Assembly (NCBI RefSeq): GCF_019578655.1
Contig: NC_063262.1
Span: 16,685,582 to 16,749,581, forward strand
Length of the DNA: 64,000 nt
Source of the DNA: Ricinus communis
Lineage: Eukaryota > Streptophyta > Magnoliopsida > Malpighiales > Euphorbiaceae
Direction of reading: 5' to 3'
The translations under genes and the position numbers were made by a program. Positions within the stretch are counted from its first letter, which is position 1. Every line of letters starts with the position of its first letter. The notes below the pieces were generated by a model. The model made no database searches. It saw only the letters and a list, made by a program, of their open reading frames with translations, and was not told where the DNA came from. This document shows positions 23,965 to 36,600 of the stretch, one piece after another.

Positions 23965-25032
23965 TCAACAACAGGTTGTTCTGCTGCCTAAGTTGACTCC
24001 CCATATAGTCCACATGTTCATGGTTAGATGAAAAAGAAGCAGACATACCTCCCGACATACAGTTACTACTGAAATGCGGGCCACCATAAAACTCATAACT
24101 TGTTGAGCTGCTTGGACAAGCATTTGGAGTTGATCAATTTTCTTGGATAATAACTCCACTTGAGCCGCCAAGGCTATAGTGGCATCCAAATGGTGTACAC
24201 TCTCTTGACGTCCTATCCTGCTCCCACTGGTAATTGTTTATGGCCATCTCCTCTATCAAGCTTTGAGCTTGCTCTGGTGTCTTGCTGCTCAAAGAACCAC
24301 CTGCAGCTGCGTTTACCATCTACTTAGTAGCTAAATTCAAACTATTATAAAAAGTTTGTACCTTTAACCAGATTAGTAGTCCATGGTGTAAGCAACATCA
24401 CAATAGGTCCTTGTACCTCTCCCAGGTATCGTACATCGAATTGTCAAACAGCACAAAAGAAGATATGTCATTTCTAAGTTTAGCAGTTTTAGAAGGAGGA
24501 AAGTACTTAAATAGAAATTTCTCTGCTAAAGAATCCCAAGTAGTGATAGTGTTTGGAGGTAGCGACTATAGCCACCGCTTTGCTCTATCCCTAAAAAAAT
24601 GGAAACAAGCGGAGACAAATTGCATCGTTTGCTGTCCCATTAATCTTGAAAGTATCTCAAATCTCCAAGAAACTTGCTATATGCGCGTTTAGGATCCTCA
24701 TCTGGCAAGCCTCTGAACTGAACCGTTTGCTGCACCATCTAAATTACATTAGACTTTATTTCAAAATTATTAGTGATGACAGCCCGTCTCGTAATGCATG
24801 TTCGCGTCCCCTCCAATGATGGTCTCACAAAATCATACATTGTCTAGTTATTTTCATTGTTGTCATTGGCGTCTGCCATCTCTATTGTAATATCTTCTGG
24901 TCCACTCTCGTGTACGGCTTTCCCAACCTTAATCTCTTCCTCCTCTATGTTCAACTGCTTCCTCAATTACCTGAAGAATCGCTCTAGTTCTAGTAAAAGA
25001 TTTACTAGATCAAGATTAGACTTCCTGGTCAT
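23965..25032 (-). pseudogene. Ty3/Gypsy retrotransposon gag fragment
   Basis: On the minus strand the reading begins at an ATG (25032) about 140 bases past the primer site. It shows family landmarks in order: TMYDFVRPSLEG, MVQQTVQF.GLPDEDPKRAY, KRW...LPPNTITTWDSLAEKFL, TAKLRNDISSF, TWERYKDLL, AAAGGSLSSKTPEQAQ and VDYMGSQ. This is the plant Retrotrans_gag domain of the Athila/Tat (OTA) group. Several in-frame stops and at least one frame change interrupt it. It stops abruptly near 23965, where the plus-strand gypsy-type ORF begins, so pol and the 3' LTR are missing. Confidence 0.85.
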
Positions 25033-25169
25033 ACACCACCTGAAACAACAAATAACCAACAACACAAATGAATAAAAGAATAAAATCAAACAAAAAAACA
25101 AATAAAGAACAAAGAATAAATGGCTAAATTAAAAAGAACACACAATTCATAGTAATTCTCAAAACAGTT

Positions 25170-25186
25170 CCCTGGCAACGGCACCA
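25170..25186 (-). other. Primer-binding site complementary to tRNA-Asp 3' end
   Basis: The minus-strand reading TGGTGCCGTTGCCAGGG matches the 3' end complement of plant tRNA-Asp at all but two positions. It lies six bases after the LTR end, as in Athila/Tat elements. It fixes the orientation (minus) and the LTR edge of this element. Confidence 0.85.
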
Positions 25187-25192
25187 AAAACT

Positions 25193-28067
25193 TGATACTT
25201 CGCTAAACACGACTAGCAATCTACAAGCAAGTGCATCTATCGAATATAATTTAGCTATGTCAAGTATGAATGTCGTATCCCACAGGAACTGAGAAGCTAC
25301 TACTACTATGCTATTCCGATTATCTAACTGATCAAAAGGTGATGAAGATCATTAACTAAAAATAAATGAGAATGCAAATGAAAATTAAATTTTAACAAAG
25401 AGAATGAAAGTTTGGAAAATACAATAAGATAAGTTAACCTAATTGGGGATCCCTTTAGCTAGCCAGCTTAAAAACAATAAATTATGAATTGATTGATTAA
25501 GAACTGAAGATTATGGATAATTTCTTAAATGAATTAGCCTATCTCTTGAGTTAACCAATTCCTAATCCTAAAGATCTAAAGTTGGAATCTCTTTCTAACA
25601 ATTGATTTTAAAATAGCATTAATCTTTAAATTACCGCTAATAAGAATTTCTAATTCTTATTCTAATAAGTGATTACACTTATCTCTAAGATGCAAATCAC
25701 TTAATCACACAAGTATTTGTCTAAACTCAATTGAATTTCTCAATTACAATGGAGTTCTCAAATTGATTCAACAATGAAGAAGAAACAATAGATTGTATTA
25801 TACTTGAATGAAAACTACAATATTAAATCCATAATCCAATCACTTAAGCACAAAACAAGCCTAGCATAGCTAAAGATCAAGCCCAAATGGGTTTAATAAG
25901 ATTAGTTATACATGATCATGATTAAACTAATACAAGAATCAAATGCAAAGTAAACAAGAATCGAAAAGAATATGAACACCCTTTTCTCAAATGGTGGAGA
26001 TGCTATCCCATCTTGAATAACTCTGGATCCAATCTCTACAACTCAAGATCTCCTTCTTCTTTCCCTTGAATCCTAAAAAATATCTATCTAGATGATGTTG
26101 AAGTGGAATTCGTCTCTATTTTTCTTTTCTTGATCGTTTGGAAGGTTGCTCTCAAAGTCTATCTTGAATAGCTGATGAGCATAGTTTTACACATATTTGC
26201 TTGTATATTATTGCGTATGTTCTTAGCAATTATTGTGCTTTTATTCCCAGATCATCCGTGTTTTATGTTCTTTTGCATTTCAGGAACATTTATAGGACCA
26301 TCATCGGTGTTTAAGCAATTATAGATCAATACGTGTGGAAACGGACAAGAATTCATCAAGATCGGACAAGAGCCCGCAATGTGAGCACGGCCTGGACTCT
26401 GGCCTTGCTCAACCATTGGCTTTGATTCTTGAAATTGGCACTTTGGGCACGGTTTCCGTAGCCACCACGTCCTTCAGCACGGCCTGTGGTGGATAACACG
26501 GGGAGCAACACGGCCCGTGGTGGACAACACGGGGAGAAACACGACCGTGGTGGAACCCTACCAGTGAGATCCATTTGGCTGGACTTGGCCGTCTTGAGTT
26601 AAATATATAAGAAAAATGAATTTTTCTTAGAAAAGGGAGAGGGGAAGAAGTGACATAGAGCCCTGGCGGCTGGTTCTATTTTTGCAGAGTATTGAGTGCA
26701 AGAGAGAGTTGCGGGGAGTAAGAATCCCGGAATCGCAAGGTTCCGAGTGCAAAACAGTAGTGGAAGCAATTCAAGAGGCAGTTTGGGAGATTAATCAAAG
26801 TGTAGATCCAGATTTGGAGCTATTCATCCAATTCGAGAGAAAAGGGTGTACATGTTTTATTTTCATTATTCTTTCATTGTAATTGATTTCCTAGATTGTT
26901 TTAAACATGAACATGTTTAGCTAGACTGACTTAATCCATTGGGATTTCTTTACTATGTTGGCTTGATATTATATTGTTGGATTGTTTGAGTTGGTTTTGT
27001 ATTCTTCTTGTTTTCAGTATTAATAAGATTATGCATTATTCATGAGACGTTATGAATTGTGATGTTTAGATTGCTTTATGAGATTGAGAAATCCGTTTGG
27101 CAATTGGAATTTTGAATAACAAGAACTGGTTAATAATCGCTTAGAGATAAGGATAATTAACTAGCTGGATTAAGAATTAACAAAGCTTAATAGAGGCGGA
27201 TTAAGAATTCAGTTAGCATTCGTCCACGGATAGCATAATTAGACTCACCGATCCTTTATCTTTTGTTCGATTGCCAACTAGTTTAGATTCCCTTTGGGTT
27301 TGTCTTCTTGTCTTGATTATTTCATTTATCAATTACTCCTGCATCTCCCTCGGAACTTAGTTTGTAGTTAATAGTTAGTTTAGAAATTATTCATTATCCA
27401 TTTTAGGTTAATATAACAAAGAACAAAGGAGTAACTCTGGGCTTTCGCTTTCCCGAGGAATACGACCTTTATACTCGCCATTAGTGCTAGACTGCATCGA
27501 TAGGTACACTGCCTTAGATTGTAGCTAACACGAGTAGCACCCATCAATAGCCTAAGGTTCTCTCTCTACGTCTCTCTCTATCCTCGTCTCTTTCTTTTTC
27601 TTTTCTTTTAAATTAGGTTTCAGGATCATACAAGGCCTGGATTTGGGCCGTGCTGACCAGCACGACTTGAATCCATACTGTGTTGATCTAAAAGTGTACA
27701 TCTGGCCTTGTTCAGCACGGCTTGGATTTGGGTTGTGTTACTCAGCACGGTCATGCTCCTAGGCCGTGTCACTCTCAGAAACTGTGTTGCAGATCGCTTC
27801 TTCTTGCCATAGGTAGGGCATTTCAGCACGCCCTCTGACCCTAGCCATGCTCCTCAGCATGGGCGTGTTGAACAATCTAATGCTCCCGATTCGAACATTT
27901 CTTCCCGACTTTGGTCCGATTTCTCTCTAATTTTAATGATGTACCTAGAAAAACACCTGAGACATAAAGGAAACTAAAATAGGGTGATTCTAATATAGAA
28001 ACACATCATTTTCTCTAAAAATAACTCAAAATGAAGCATGCAAACATGTGTAATATCAAGGATATCA
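25193..28067 (-). mobile_element. 5' LTR of the minus-strand Gypsy element, split by a solo LTR
   Basis: In plus orientation it starts TGATA (25193), beside the primer site, and ends TATCA (28067), giving the expected TG...CA inverted termini. Removing the nested solo LTR (1374 bp) and one 5-bp duplication leaves about 1496 bp. The half 27600-27870 carries several 'cagcacggc/gccgtgctg' motifs. The partner LTR and a matching target duplication are not seen in the window. Confidence 0.75.
26173..27546 (+). mobile_element. Solo LTR with 5-bp target-site duplication
   Basis: Begins TGATGAGC and ends CCCATCA, 1374 bp. Flanked by ATAGC on both sides (26168-26172 and 27547-27551). It carries a TATA-like 'taaatatataag' near 26599 and repeated 'cagcacggcc.gtggtgga.aacacgggga' blocks at 26370-26560. 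With no primer site or coding region inside, it is a solo LTR left by LTR-LTR recombination. The copy at 1-192 shows the same 3' end. Confidence 0.92.
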
Positions 28068-28225
28068 AGTTGTAATAGTTAGGTTTATATTTTTGCTCTT
28101 TATTCTCTTGTTTATTTCATAGTGATGTATTATAAATACTTGTAAAATGACTGTCTAATTAAAAAAACAGACATATAGACTTAGGCTTAAAATTAGACCT
28201 AACATGAACATTGTAGTCCAATAGG
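28068..28225 (+). repeat. Fragment of another LTR of the gypsy-1 family
   Basis: Aligns along its length with 29656-29814 inside the following LTR. Shared blocks are 'ttgtaata.ttag.ttta', 'ttatttcat', 'ggcttaaaatt.gacc' and 'gtgaacattgtagtc.aatagg'. It ends exactly where the next LTR begins (28226), so the newer element probably inserted into an older copy of its own family. Confidence 0.7.
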
Positions 28226-30347
28226 TGTTAGCACCCATTTTCCGGATTTAGATATCGAGGGAATTACGGAAAATTCTGTGATGAAAGTTAATGCCTTTTC
28301 GAGTCTCAAGAGACGAAGAACAGGCGAATCCGAGGCTAGGGTTAAGGTTAATCCAATTGAAATTACCTTTTTTAAAATTAATTTTGGACTCAATTGTGAA
28401 GAAAAGTAAAGTTTGAGGGTCAACATGATGGAATTCAAAAGTTTAGGGGTCTAATTAAAATTTTTTCTTAAACTTTCCTTGTGTAGAGCCAATCGGCTCT
28501 ATGTAGAGCTGCACCAATTGGGGCTTTTTCACTCCGACATTCTTCTTGACGATTTTACATCCAAATACAGATTCTAGAAGATTTTTTGATAAAAATCATG
28601 GGTTAATGATATTTAAAGAATTAAATTTGGATATTTATCTACTTATTTTTAAACATAATAATGATTATCATTTCTTTTAGGGTTTCCTTTGAAACCATAC
28701 ATCTATAAATAGAAAGAGGCATCTAGGGTTTTAGTAGAGGATACTTAGAGATAACAAGAATCAATAGAGAGAAAAAGAGAAATAGAAAGAATAGAAGCTA
28801 ATTTGGGAAAAAAAATTATCGTTCATCATTAAGTAGAATATCTAGGTCACTAAGAAAAAAAGCTACTCAAGAAAGAACCCTTTTTTGGAAACCTTTTTTC
28901 AATCGATAGAAATTTTTTCAATGTCACTCCAGCACTTAATTCCCTATCAGTCTTTGATTCAACTGCATGTTCATCACTTAAGACTCACAGAACCATCAAC
29001 TACAATGACAACTTGAGGGTTCCCCCAAAAATGCATCCATCATCATCTCAAAATGGTTTTCCTTTTTTATTATTTTATGTCTTTTAGAAACATGATTAAG
29101 ATTACTGTTATGGTTGTATTTCTATGGTTAAAATGATTACATTAGGACTTTTTATGAATCTACGTGTTTTTTAATTTATTGGATTTTGAAATCTTATAAT
29201 AAGAACACTAGGGTTTTGAAATCTGTTAATTTTGCCAACATTACTTTGACTATGATTAGTTATATGCATATGATTAATAATTAGATTTATATTTTCATTA
29301 TGATTCAATAATTATTAATAGGATTACATGATTAATCTGCTATCTTTAATTACTGTACTTTTTAGTTTCTAAGGTCTTGTATTAGTTTGTAGGTTTTTTT
29401 ATTAATTAATTGATTTTTATTATTTTTATCTTATTTTTTCTCTAATCGATTCTTATTTATGTGCATGTGAAAATCAGCTCTAGGGACGTGAGAAATACAT
29501 TGAAATAAAAAAAGCTTGCCAAATACTCCAGAGCTAATCGACTCTATGCATTTTTGTCCTAATTTTTGGCTTTTTGTCTAGTTTTGATGTATTTTCATCA
29601 GTTTTGCATATTGTATTAAATTTTAGGGCTTTTTTGCAATTTTATATGTAGGTTGGATTGTAATAATTAGATTTATTTATTGCATCTTATTTTGCTTATT
29701 TCATGATTAAATGTATGTTATGTGATTGATTAACTAAAATAGACCACATAGATTTAGGGCTAAAATTTGACCCAACGTGAACATTGTAGTCAAATAGGCT
29801 AATCAACATTAACTAGGCTTAAACTCTAAGATTGAAGTAGACTTAGTGGCCTTGGCATGTCATAGTTAGGATCGGACTTTATTAGAATTAGGTTCACACA
29901 GAACGGGCCTTGTCATAATAAGTAGTCCATTAGGCCTAAAGGTTGGAAATCAAAAGCATCATTTGTAATTGGGCTAGACTAAGTGCACTATATACATAAT
30001 TAATTAGTAAATTAAACTAACAACTCTAATATGGGTTGGATTTGAATAAATTGGTTAAACGTAATGTGTTATTTGGTATGCATGTGTATGAACTGCTTGT
30101 GTTTATAGGGAATAATTTATTAAATAATAAAATTAAAGACTAATATATACAAATTACGAAGTTGGCTTCCAAATCCATCTCTAAATTTTCTGGTGTAAGT
30201 AAAAGTATCCTAGTGATTACCCAGGTGTTGACTCCCATCTCTGCGCTAGTCTCAGTGACTAGTTAGCGTGTTTCCGATTATATTGAGAAGCCTTACAATG
30301 TCGTGGTCGCTAAAGACACTTGGGCGCACGCTCGAAATTGCCGCATA
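28226..30347 (+). mobile_element. 5' LTR of Tat-like Gypsy element 1
   Basis: Begins TGTTAGCACCCATTTTCC. It has a TATA box (ctataaatagaaag, near 28703) and ends shortly before 'atagcgactccattaggga' (30348-30367), a decayed version of the 'tggcgactccgctggg' primer region common in this plant group. Length is about 2.1 kb. The 3' end (near 'attgccgca') is eroded, so the last bases are approximate. 28480-28505 contains 'agccaatcggct', echoed at 38023. Confidence 0.7.
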
Positions 30348-31168
30348 TAATAGCGACTCCATTAGGGATAAGAGAAGCTGATTCTAGTGTATGTTTGTCT
30401 TTAATTTTATTATTTAACAAATTATTCTTGCATCACTATACTATTTTCTACACACTGCACTTTGGTTACTATAGCCCTGATGGTGTCGGTTTGTGGTTCT
30501 TTAGTTCCACTCGAACCCTAGAATTGCGATACTGGCTAACAATCACTCATAAGTAATGAGTGAATATCCTTTGTCACATGGACCAGAGTGGGGAGACGAG
30601 CCAAGGAATAACACTTTTTACTTATGGGAGCCTTTTATCCTTACCCAAGACTGAGCCCATGGTAATGACAATAGTAATCTCCCTTAAAAATCCTGTTGCT
30701 TCTTATATGAAATGTTTTTCCTTGTAAGTGTTTAAAGCCCAAATATCAAAGGCCTTGGTGCAAAAATGCGGAACCAAGCTCTAGGCAAAAAATATGTAGG
30801 CTTTTATACTTATACTGAGAAATATTGCCTTTTTTATTTTAAATATACTTTTGAGAGCTTATAGCATGCGTGTCAAGGCTACTATCCCCGGTTGATAGAA
30901 AGCCCATATCCAAAATCCTAGGGAAGAGAGACTTACTAGGAACCTTGTGTGGGAGTAATAAGGTTGGAAGGATAAAATGTATATTATTGTGTGTGCTAAC
31001 CTCTTCTTCTTCCTGTCTTTGTGCATTGCACGTGCATCATGTATCTCACACATCGCATGCATCATACTAACCTTTGATTTTAGTCATGTAGATTCTCATG
31101 TGGGTTGGAAGAGGCAAGATAGTGGGATACTAAAAAGAGTACCTATTTCTCCAAGAATCTGAGCTGTA
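30348..31168 (+). other. Primer-region remnant and leader of Gypsy element 1
   Basis: Starts at the 'atagcgactccattagg' primer region and runs to the first gag-like frame. No coding features on either strand. Confidence 0.45.
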
Positions 31169-33030
31169 TTAGAGCACCTTGAAAAACCAAGATGCCATGC
31201 TACCGAAGAGATGGCCAACGAGAGAGCTAACGAACAAGACGTCAATAACCATCAAGAACGTTGTCATCGACAATTTGAGGGGTGTGATTCGGGAAGAGCT
31301 CCAGCAACTCTTGGCTAGAATGGCTAAAAACCAAGCCCTACTTGCTGCTCCCATTGTGATGGCTAATCCCCCTGTTGCCATTGACCCAATTGTTGTTGCC
31401 GCTGAGACTGTTGCTGCCACTGCAGCTGCTACTATTACCGTGGCCAATGTCAATGCTGAAGACCTAGCTAGAAGGGGAGTGCCATATAATTTTTAGAATT
31501 ATGGTGAGTTCATGTTAGACTAGGATAAGAGGGAGACTAGCCTTGCTATTAATGAAGCTATGAGTGTCCTGAGCGCCAGGCTTGACTCTAGAGAATGAAA
31601 GGTTGATCAACTTCCTTAGTATAAGTGTGAGGACCCACTAGGGCAGCCCTCAGGCAAGTTTGACTTCAAGATCCGATATTCGAGGCCTCTTTCGGCCGAC
31701 ATTCAAATTGAAGATATATGCCAAGTGGTTGGGGATCAAATTATGATCAAGTTGCTTGTGAGCCTTCTCTCCTAGAGGTTTGGAAAGAAGGGGAAAAGAA
31801 GTGAGTAATGGCTATCGACACCTGGTGTGAATTCAAGACGCCGAGGCTAAGGACATCTAAGTAGACAACGATTCTGAGACTAAGCCAGCGGGTAAGGGTA
31901 AGGAAGCTAGGGTATAAGAGTTGAAGCAAGATAAGCAAAGTACCTAAACACGGGGATGCCGTGTTGCTAGAATGGCGGAAGAAGGAGAAAAAGATAGCTG
32001 ATGTTTTGGAACTGCTGATACACTCATCACACTATAGAAAAGCTCTAATTCAGGCCTTGTTTGGTATAAGTGTTAGCATAACATATACCCTTGAAGAGAT
32101 GATCAAAACGGTAACTGACAAGACCACTGGGATGATCACCTTCGTGGATGAACACCTACTACTTGAAGGAAGAGATCACAATAATACCCTCTACATAGCA
32201 GCAGAAGTAAAAGGGAAGAGAATCCCATGTGTAATGGTGGATGATGGGTCAACCATCAACGTGTGTCCTTCTCACATACTCTCTAAACTAGGATGACTGT
32301 GAAGGACCTAAAACCATCAGATATAGTCATCAGGGCCTATGACGAGATGAAAAGAGATGTGCAAGGAATATTTCAGCACTGGTAACAATGGGTCCTATTG
32401 AATCTTGGGTGGAATGCACTATCCTGGATATCCCAGTAACTTTGCGTTGTTATTAGGAAGGCTATGGTTCCATGCCGTATGAGTCCCTTCCATAGTACAT
32501 CAGAAGGTAAAATTTCCTCAAGAATGCGAGATCATCACCATCAATGCCGAAGGTGGTAAGGTTGTCTCAACCATCCAAGAAGTCGTCAAGGAGGTGGATG
32601 CCCATACTGGATCCCAAGTTGTTGTTCTCTATGAGGACTACATGGATCCTAAAGTAGTCAGCATGTTCAAAAGAATGAACTTCATGCTTGGGATAAGGCT
32701 GGGAAAGAATTAGCAAGGTGTCGCGGAGCTGCCGGACTTCAAAGGTTAAAAGACTTGGTGAGGATTGGGTTATTACGAAGAGAAAGACGAGGGCAAACCA
32801 AAGGGTAAGACTCTAAAAGATGTGTTCATCCAGAAGACAAGCCCTACTCTAGGGAGCTTGAACCTATTAATGTAGCTGGGACTGAGGTACTAAGGTTTGA
32901 GATTTTCAAGAACCTGATTATCGACAAGATGGTCGAGCTCAGTATCAAGGAAGTCCGAAAGAAGGTCACCACCAAGATGGAAGAGCTGAAGCTAGAAGAG
33001 TTCACCGCTCAGCCGAAGAAATAAGCCAAG
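31169..33030 (+). pseudogene. Gypsy element 1 gag and protease region, many stops
   Basis: 31179-31496 is an Ala/Val-rich gag N-terminus. Later gag frames are broken by stops. 31961-32296 and the frames after it show an aspartic protease: CVMVDDGSTINVCP (active-site DDGS in place of DTGA, normal for this lineage), then DIVIRAYDEMKR, LLGRLWFHAV.VPS and HQKVKFP. Next is a damaged G-patch-like MFKRMNFMLGIRLGKN. The order gag-protease-G-patch is typical of one plant Tat-type group. Not functional. Confidence 0.75.
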
Positions 33031-33039
33031 AGGAACTAG

Positions 33040-36000
33040 TTGCTCTTATTGAAACTAACATTATTAATGCTTTTTATGATGATGATGTAATAGCATTCGA
33101 CATTTATGAAGGTAATGTTTCTTTCCTTTCTAAGATCAATGATATAAATGTTTTTGCTTGCTTCTGTGATGTTTTTCCTAATGGTAATGTGCATTTTGAT
33201 AATCATGACATGTGCATGTTTGACATCAATTCCATACACATTGATTCATTTAATTTAGGCACATATGCAAATCCACAGAATATTTTGATAGCTCATGATA
33301 TAACTTCTGAAGAGAGGAGAGAATTTGAGAGAATAATAGAAAAAAGAAAGGCATTATTTACTTGGTCCTATAACGACATGCTAGGTCTAGATAAGAAAAT
33401 AGCAGAGCACCATATCCCGACTCATCCGCATATTAAGCCGTTCAAACAGAAGATGAGAAGACTGAGGCTGGAATAGGCAGAGAAAATACGAGAAGAGGTC
33501 GCTAAGCAAGTTAAAGCCACTTTCCTCGATGTGGTTGGCAGACACTGTCCCAGTCCTGAATAAAGATAGTAAGGTTGGAATGTGCGTATATTTCAGGAAT
33601 TTGAACAATGCATGCTACTACAAGGTAATACCTTTTGGACTAAAGAACATGGAGGAATCTTAAGAGAGAGTAGCTACTACCTTGTTTTACGACATGATGC
33701 ACAAGGAGGTGGAGGTGTATGTTGTTGACATGATGGTAAAGTCTGAAACAAGGGAGGGCATTTTCAGGCTCTTGATAAGTTTTTTAGGACGAGTGAAAAG
33801 GTATAACTTGAGACTCAACCTGAAGAAGAGTGTATTCGGAGTTACATCAGAAAAGCTGTTGGGGCATATAGTGAGTCAGCGAGGCATAGAGATTGACCCG
33901 AATAAGGACAAGGCTATTCAAGAGATGCTAACACCGAAGACGGAGAAAGAAGTCAGAGATTTTCTAGGCCACTTATAATACACCAGTAGGTTCATTTTCA
34001 AGCTCAGTATGGTGTGTGATCCTATCTTTAAGCTTTTAAAGAAGCATCAACCAGTTGTGTAGGATGAATATTATCAGAAGACCTTCGACAAAATCAAAAA
34101 ATATCTGATGAAGCTGTCGGTACTCAAGTCGCCAAAGGATGGCAAGTCGTTAATCCTATACTTGGCCTTGGAGGAGGAAGCCATGGGGGCAATGGTAGCA
34201 CAATGCGGAGCCAATGATATAAAGCATGTGGTCTATTATCTCAGTAAGAAATCGTTGCCTTATGAGTCAAAGTATAACCTCATGAAAAAGACATGCTTAG
34301 CATGATATGGGCTACAAGAGTTAAGGCACTACTTTCAGTCTTACAAAGTGCAGGAAATTTTAAAAATAGACCCTTTGAAGTACTTATTTGAAGCTCTATA
34401 TCTTATAAGGAAGCTGGCTAAATGGTTAATGCTCCTAATGGAATTCGACATTGAGTACATCACTAAGAAAGTAGTCAAGGGTAGAGCTGTAGCTGAGTTT
34501 CTAGCTCAAAATGCGATTGAAGAAAACAACCCTTGGGATTTGGAATTTTCTAATGAGAATCTAGAAATAATCGAGATCCAAGAGTGTAAGATGTACTTCG
34601 ATGGAGCCGTGAACACAAGAGGTGCTGGCTTGGGGGTGGTTCTAATCATGCCAGAAGGGGAGATGCTGCCAATGGCCAAGAGATTGGAATTTAAAGTGAC
34701 TAATAACATGGCAGAGTATGAAGCATGTTTATTTGGATTAGAAGCGATCGTGGTAGTAGGAGTTAAGCATTTGATGATCTATGGAGACTCTATGCTGGTA
34801 ATCCAACAAGCTCTCAAGGAATGAAAAGTAAAAAAAGAGAGGTTGAAATCGTATGTCAACTATCTCAAGACTCTAGTATATGATTTCTCTAAGTGTTCCT
34901 TTATACACTTGCCTCGAAACGAGAATTAGACGGCGGATGCGCTAGCTACCCTGTCATCTATGTAGGTCAATCCTTGCAGCTTTCAATGAAGCCTCTAATG
35001 ATCGTGAAATCGGGTGTGCCTTGCTATCAGGGGGATCGGGTAATGTAGGTTCAGATAGGACCAGAAGAGAAGCCATGGTTCTACGATCTGAAAAGGTTTA
35101 TAGAAAGTAGGGACTATCTAAAAGAAGCGACTGCTAGAAAAAGATACGTGCTGTGGATTCAAGCTAGGAATTACATCAGCCATGAGGGAGTCTTGTATAA
35201 AAGAATAGTGTCTCGTGTATAGCTTCGATGTGTGACTAAAGCGGAAGCTCAAGTAATGATGGAGGAAATGCATAAAGGAGTATGCAAGCCTCATATGAAA
35301 AACATAGTGTTAACTAGGAATATCATATGGCAAGGTTATTATTGGTTAACAATGGAGAAGGATTATATAGCATTTATGAGGAAATGGCGTGAATGCAGCT
35401 GTATAGTGACCTAGTCACGTGCCTCCAACTGAGTTGCATAACTTAACGTCTCATTGGCCTTTTGTAGCTTGGGGGATTGACATCGGTGAAATCAAACCTC
35501 CTTTAAATGGTCCCAAGTTCATAGTCATAGTAATTGACTACTTCTCGAAGTGGGTCGAAGCCAAGTCATTCACTACCGTGAGAGCAAGGCAGATGGCCAG
35601 ATTCATAGAAAGGAACCTGATATGCAAATATGGGGTCCCATATTATGTCGTGATGGATAATGGGGTACAGTTCATGGGTGAGACAACATACCTGCTAGCG
35701 GAATACAAGATCGAGCGTTATAAGTCTTCTCTGTATAGACCTCAGGCAAATTGAGTAGTACAAGCAGCCAACAAGAATCTGAAGAAAATACTTTCGAAGA
35801 TGATATAGAATCACAAGGACTGGTCGTCTGATTACCCTTTGCACTTTAGGGATATCGGATAACCGAGCGAACATCGATTGGGCAAACACCATACTCTATA
35901 GTTTGTGGGACTAAAGTAGTTTTGCTGGTTGAGTTAGAGTTGAAGTCTTTTAGAGTTATATTAGAGGCTGAAATACCGGAGTACTAATGGGTTGAGCAAA

Positions 36001-36311
36001 GATACTAGCAATTGGCTTTGGTTGATGAGAAAAGAATGAAAGCCCTATACCACATGTAGTTGTATCAAAAAAGAATAGCTAGGGCATTCAACAAAAGATT
36101 AAAGTCAAGAAAGATCAGAGCTGGTGATCTAGTATTAAAATATATAAGACCTACCGTGTTTGAGCCGAGAGGGAGGTTCAGGCTGAAATGGGAAGGCCTG
36201 TACTTTGTAAAGAAGATCTTGCCCAAAGGTGCTGCTAAGATCTCAGACCTAGAGGGGAGTGAGTTCACTGAACCAATCAACATAAATCGTCTCAAGAAAT
36301 ACTATGTGTAA
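33040..36311 (+). pseudogene. Gypsy element 1 pol: RT, RNase H, second RNase H, integrase
   Basis: Order seen: HRIP-like entry (EHHIPTHPHIKPFKQKMRRL); RT fragments, with the catalytic box read as YVVDM (33720-33735) in place of YVDD; RNase H (33980-34340); a linker ending AEFLAQ; a second, plant-type RNase H (YFDGAVNTRGAGLGVVL, NNMAEYEACLFGLEA, IYGDSM; 34590-34824); the integrase zinc part (35232-35414); the integrase core (WGIDI, IDYFSKWVEA, VMDNGVQF; 35419-35754); and a chromodomain-less C-terminus (36060-36311). Two RNase H domains mark the Tat lineage. A deletion removes most RT motifs between FRNLN (33600) and YYKVIPFGLKN. The integrase Glu is Gln at 35761. Stops throughout. Confidence 0.85.
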
Positions 36312-36600
36312 AAATAAAAGTAAATAATAGAAAAAATAGCCTGGTGATTAAAAAACATGAAAAGGCTGGTCAGGCAAAACTCAGGACAAAAGAGAGAAAA
36401 TAATCAGCTAGAAAATCCGAAAAGACTGGTTGATGATAGGAATTATATTGTGAGAAATCCAAATATATCCATTTGGGTTTTTACTAAATGAATAAAATTA
36501 TTTAGAATTATTATCAAACATATATATGTCAGTTTACCATTTTACACACTAACTGAAAGAGAAACAAAGCTAAAAGTCCTAAGCAAAATAAATGAGATCT
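36312..36600. other. Short non-coding stretch after Gypsy element 1 pol
   Basis: A-rich bases with repeated 'aaaa.gctgg' phrases. No LTR start or coding sign seen. Confidence 0.35.

Noticed and set aside
24411..24692. 93-codon plus-strand frame
   Set aside because: Antisense to the minus-strand Gypsy gag, whose motifs are clear.
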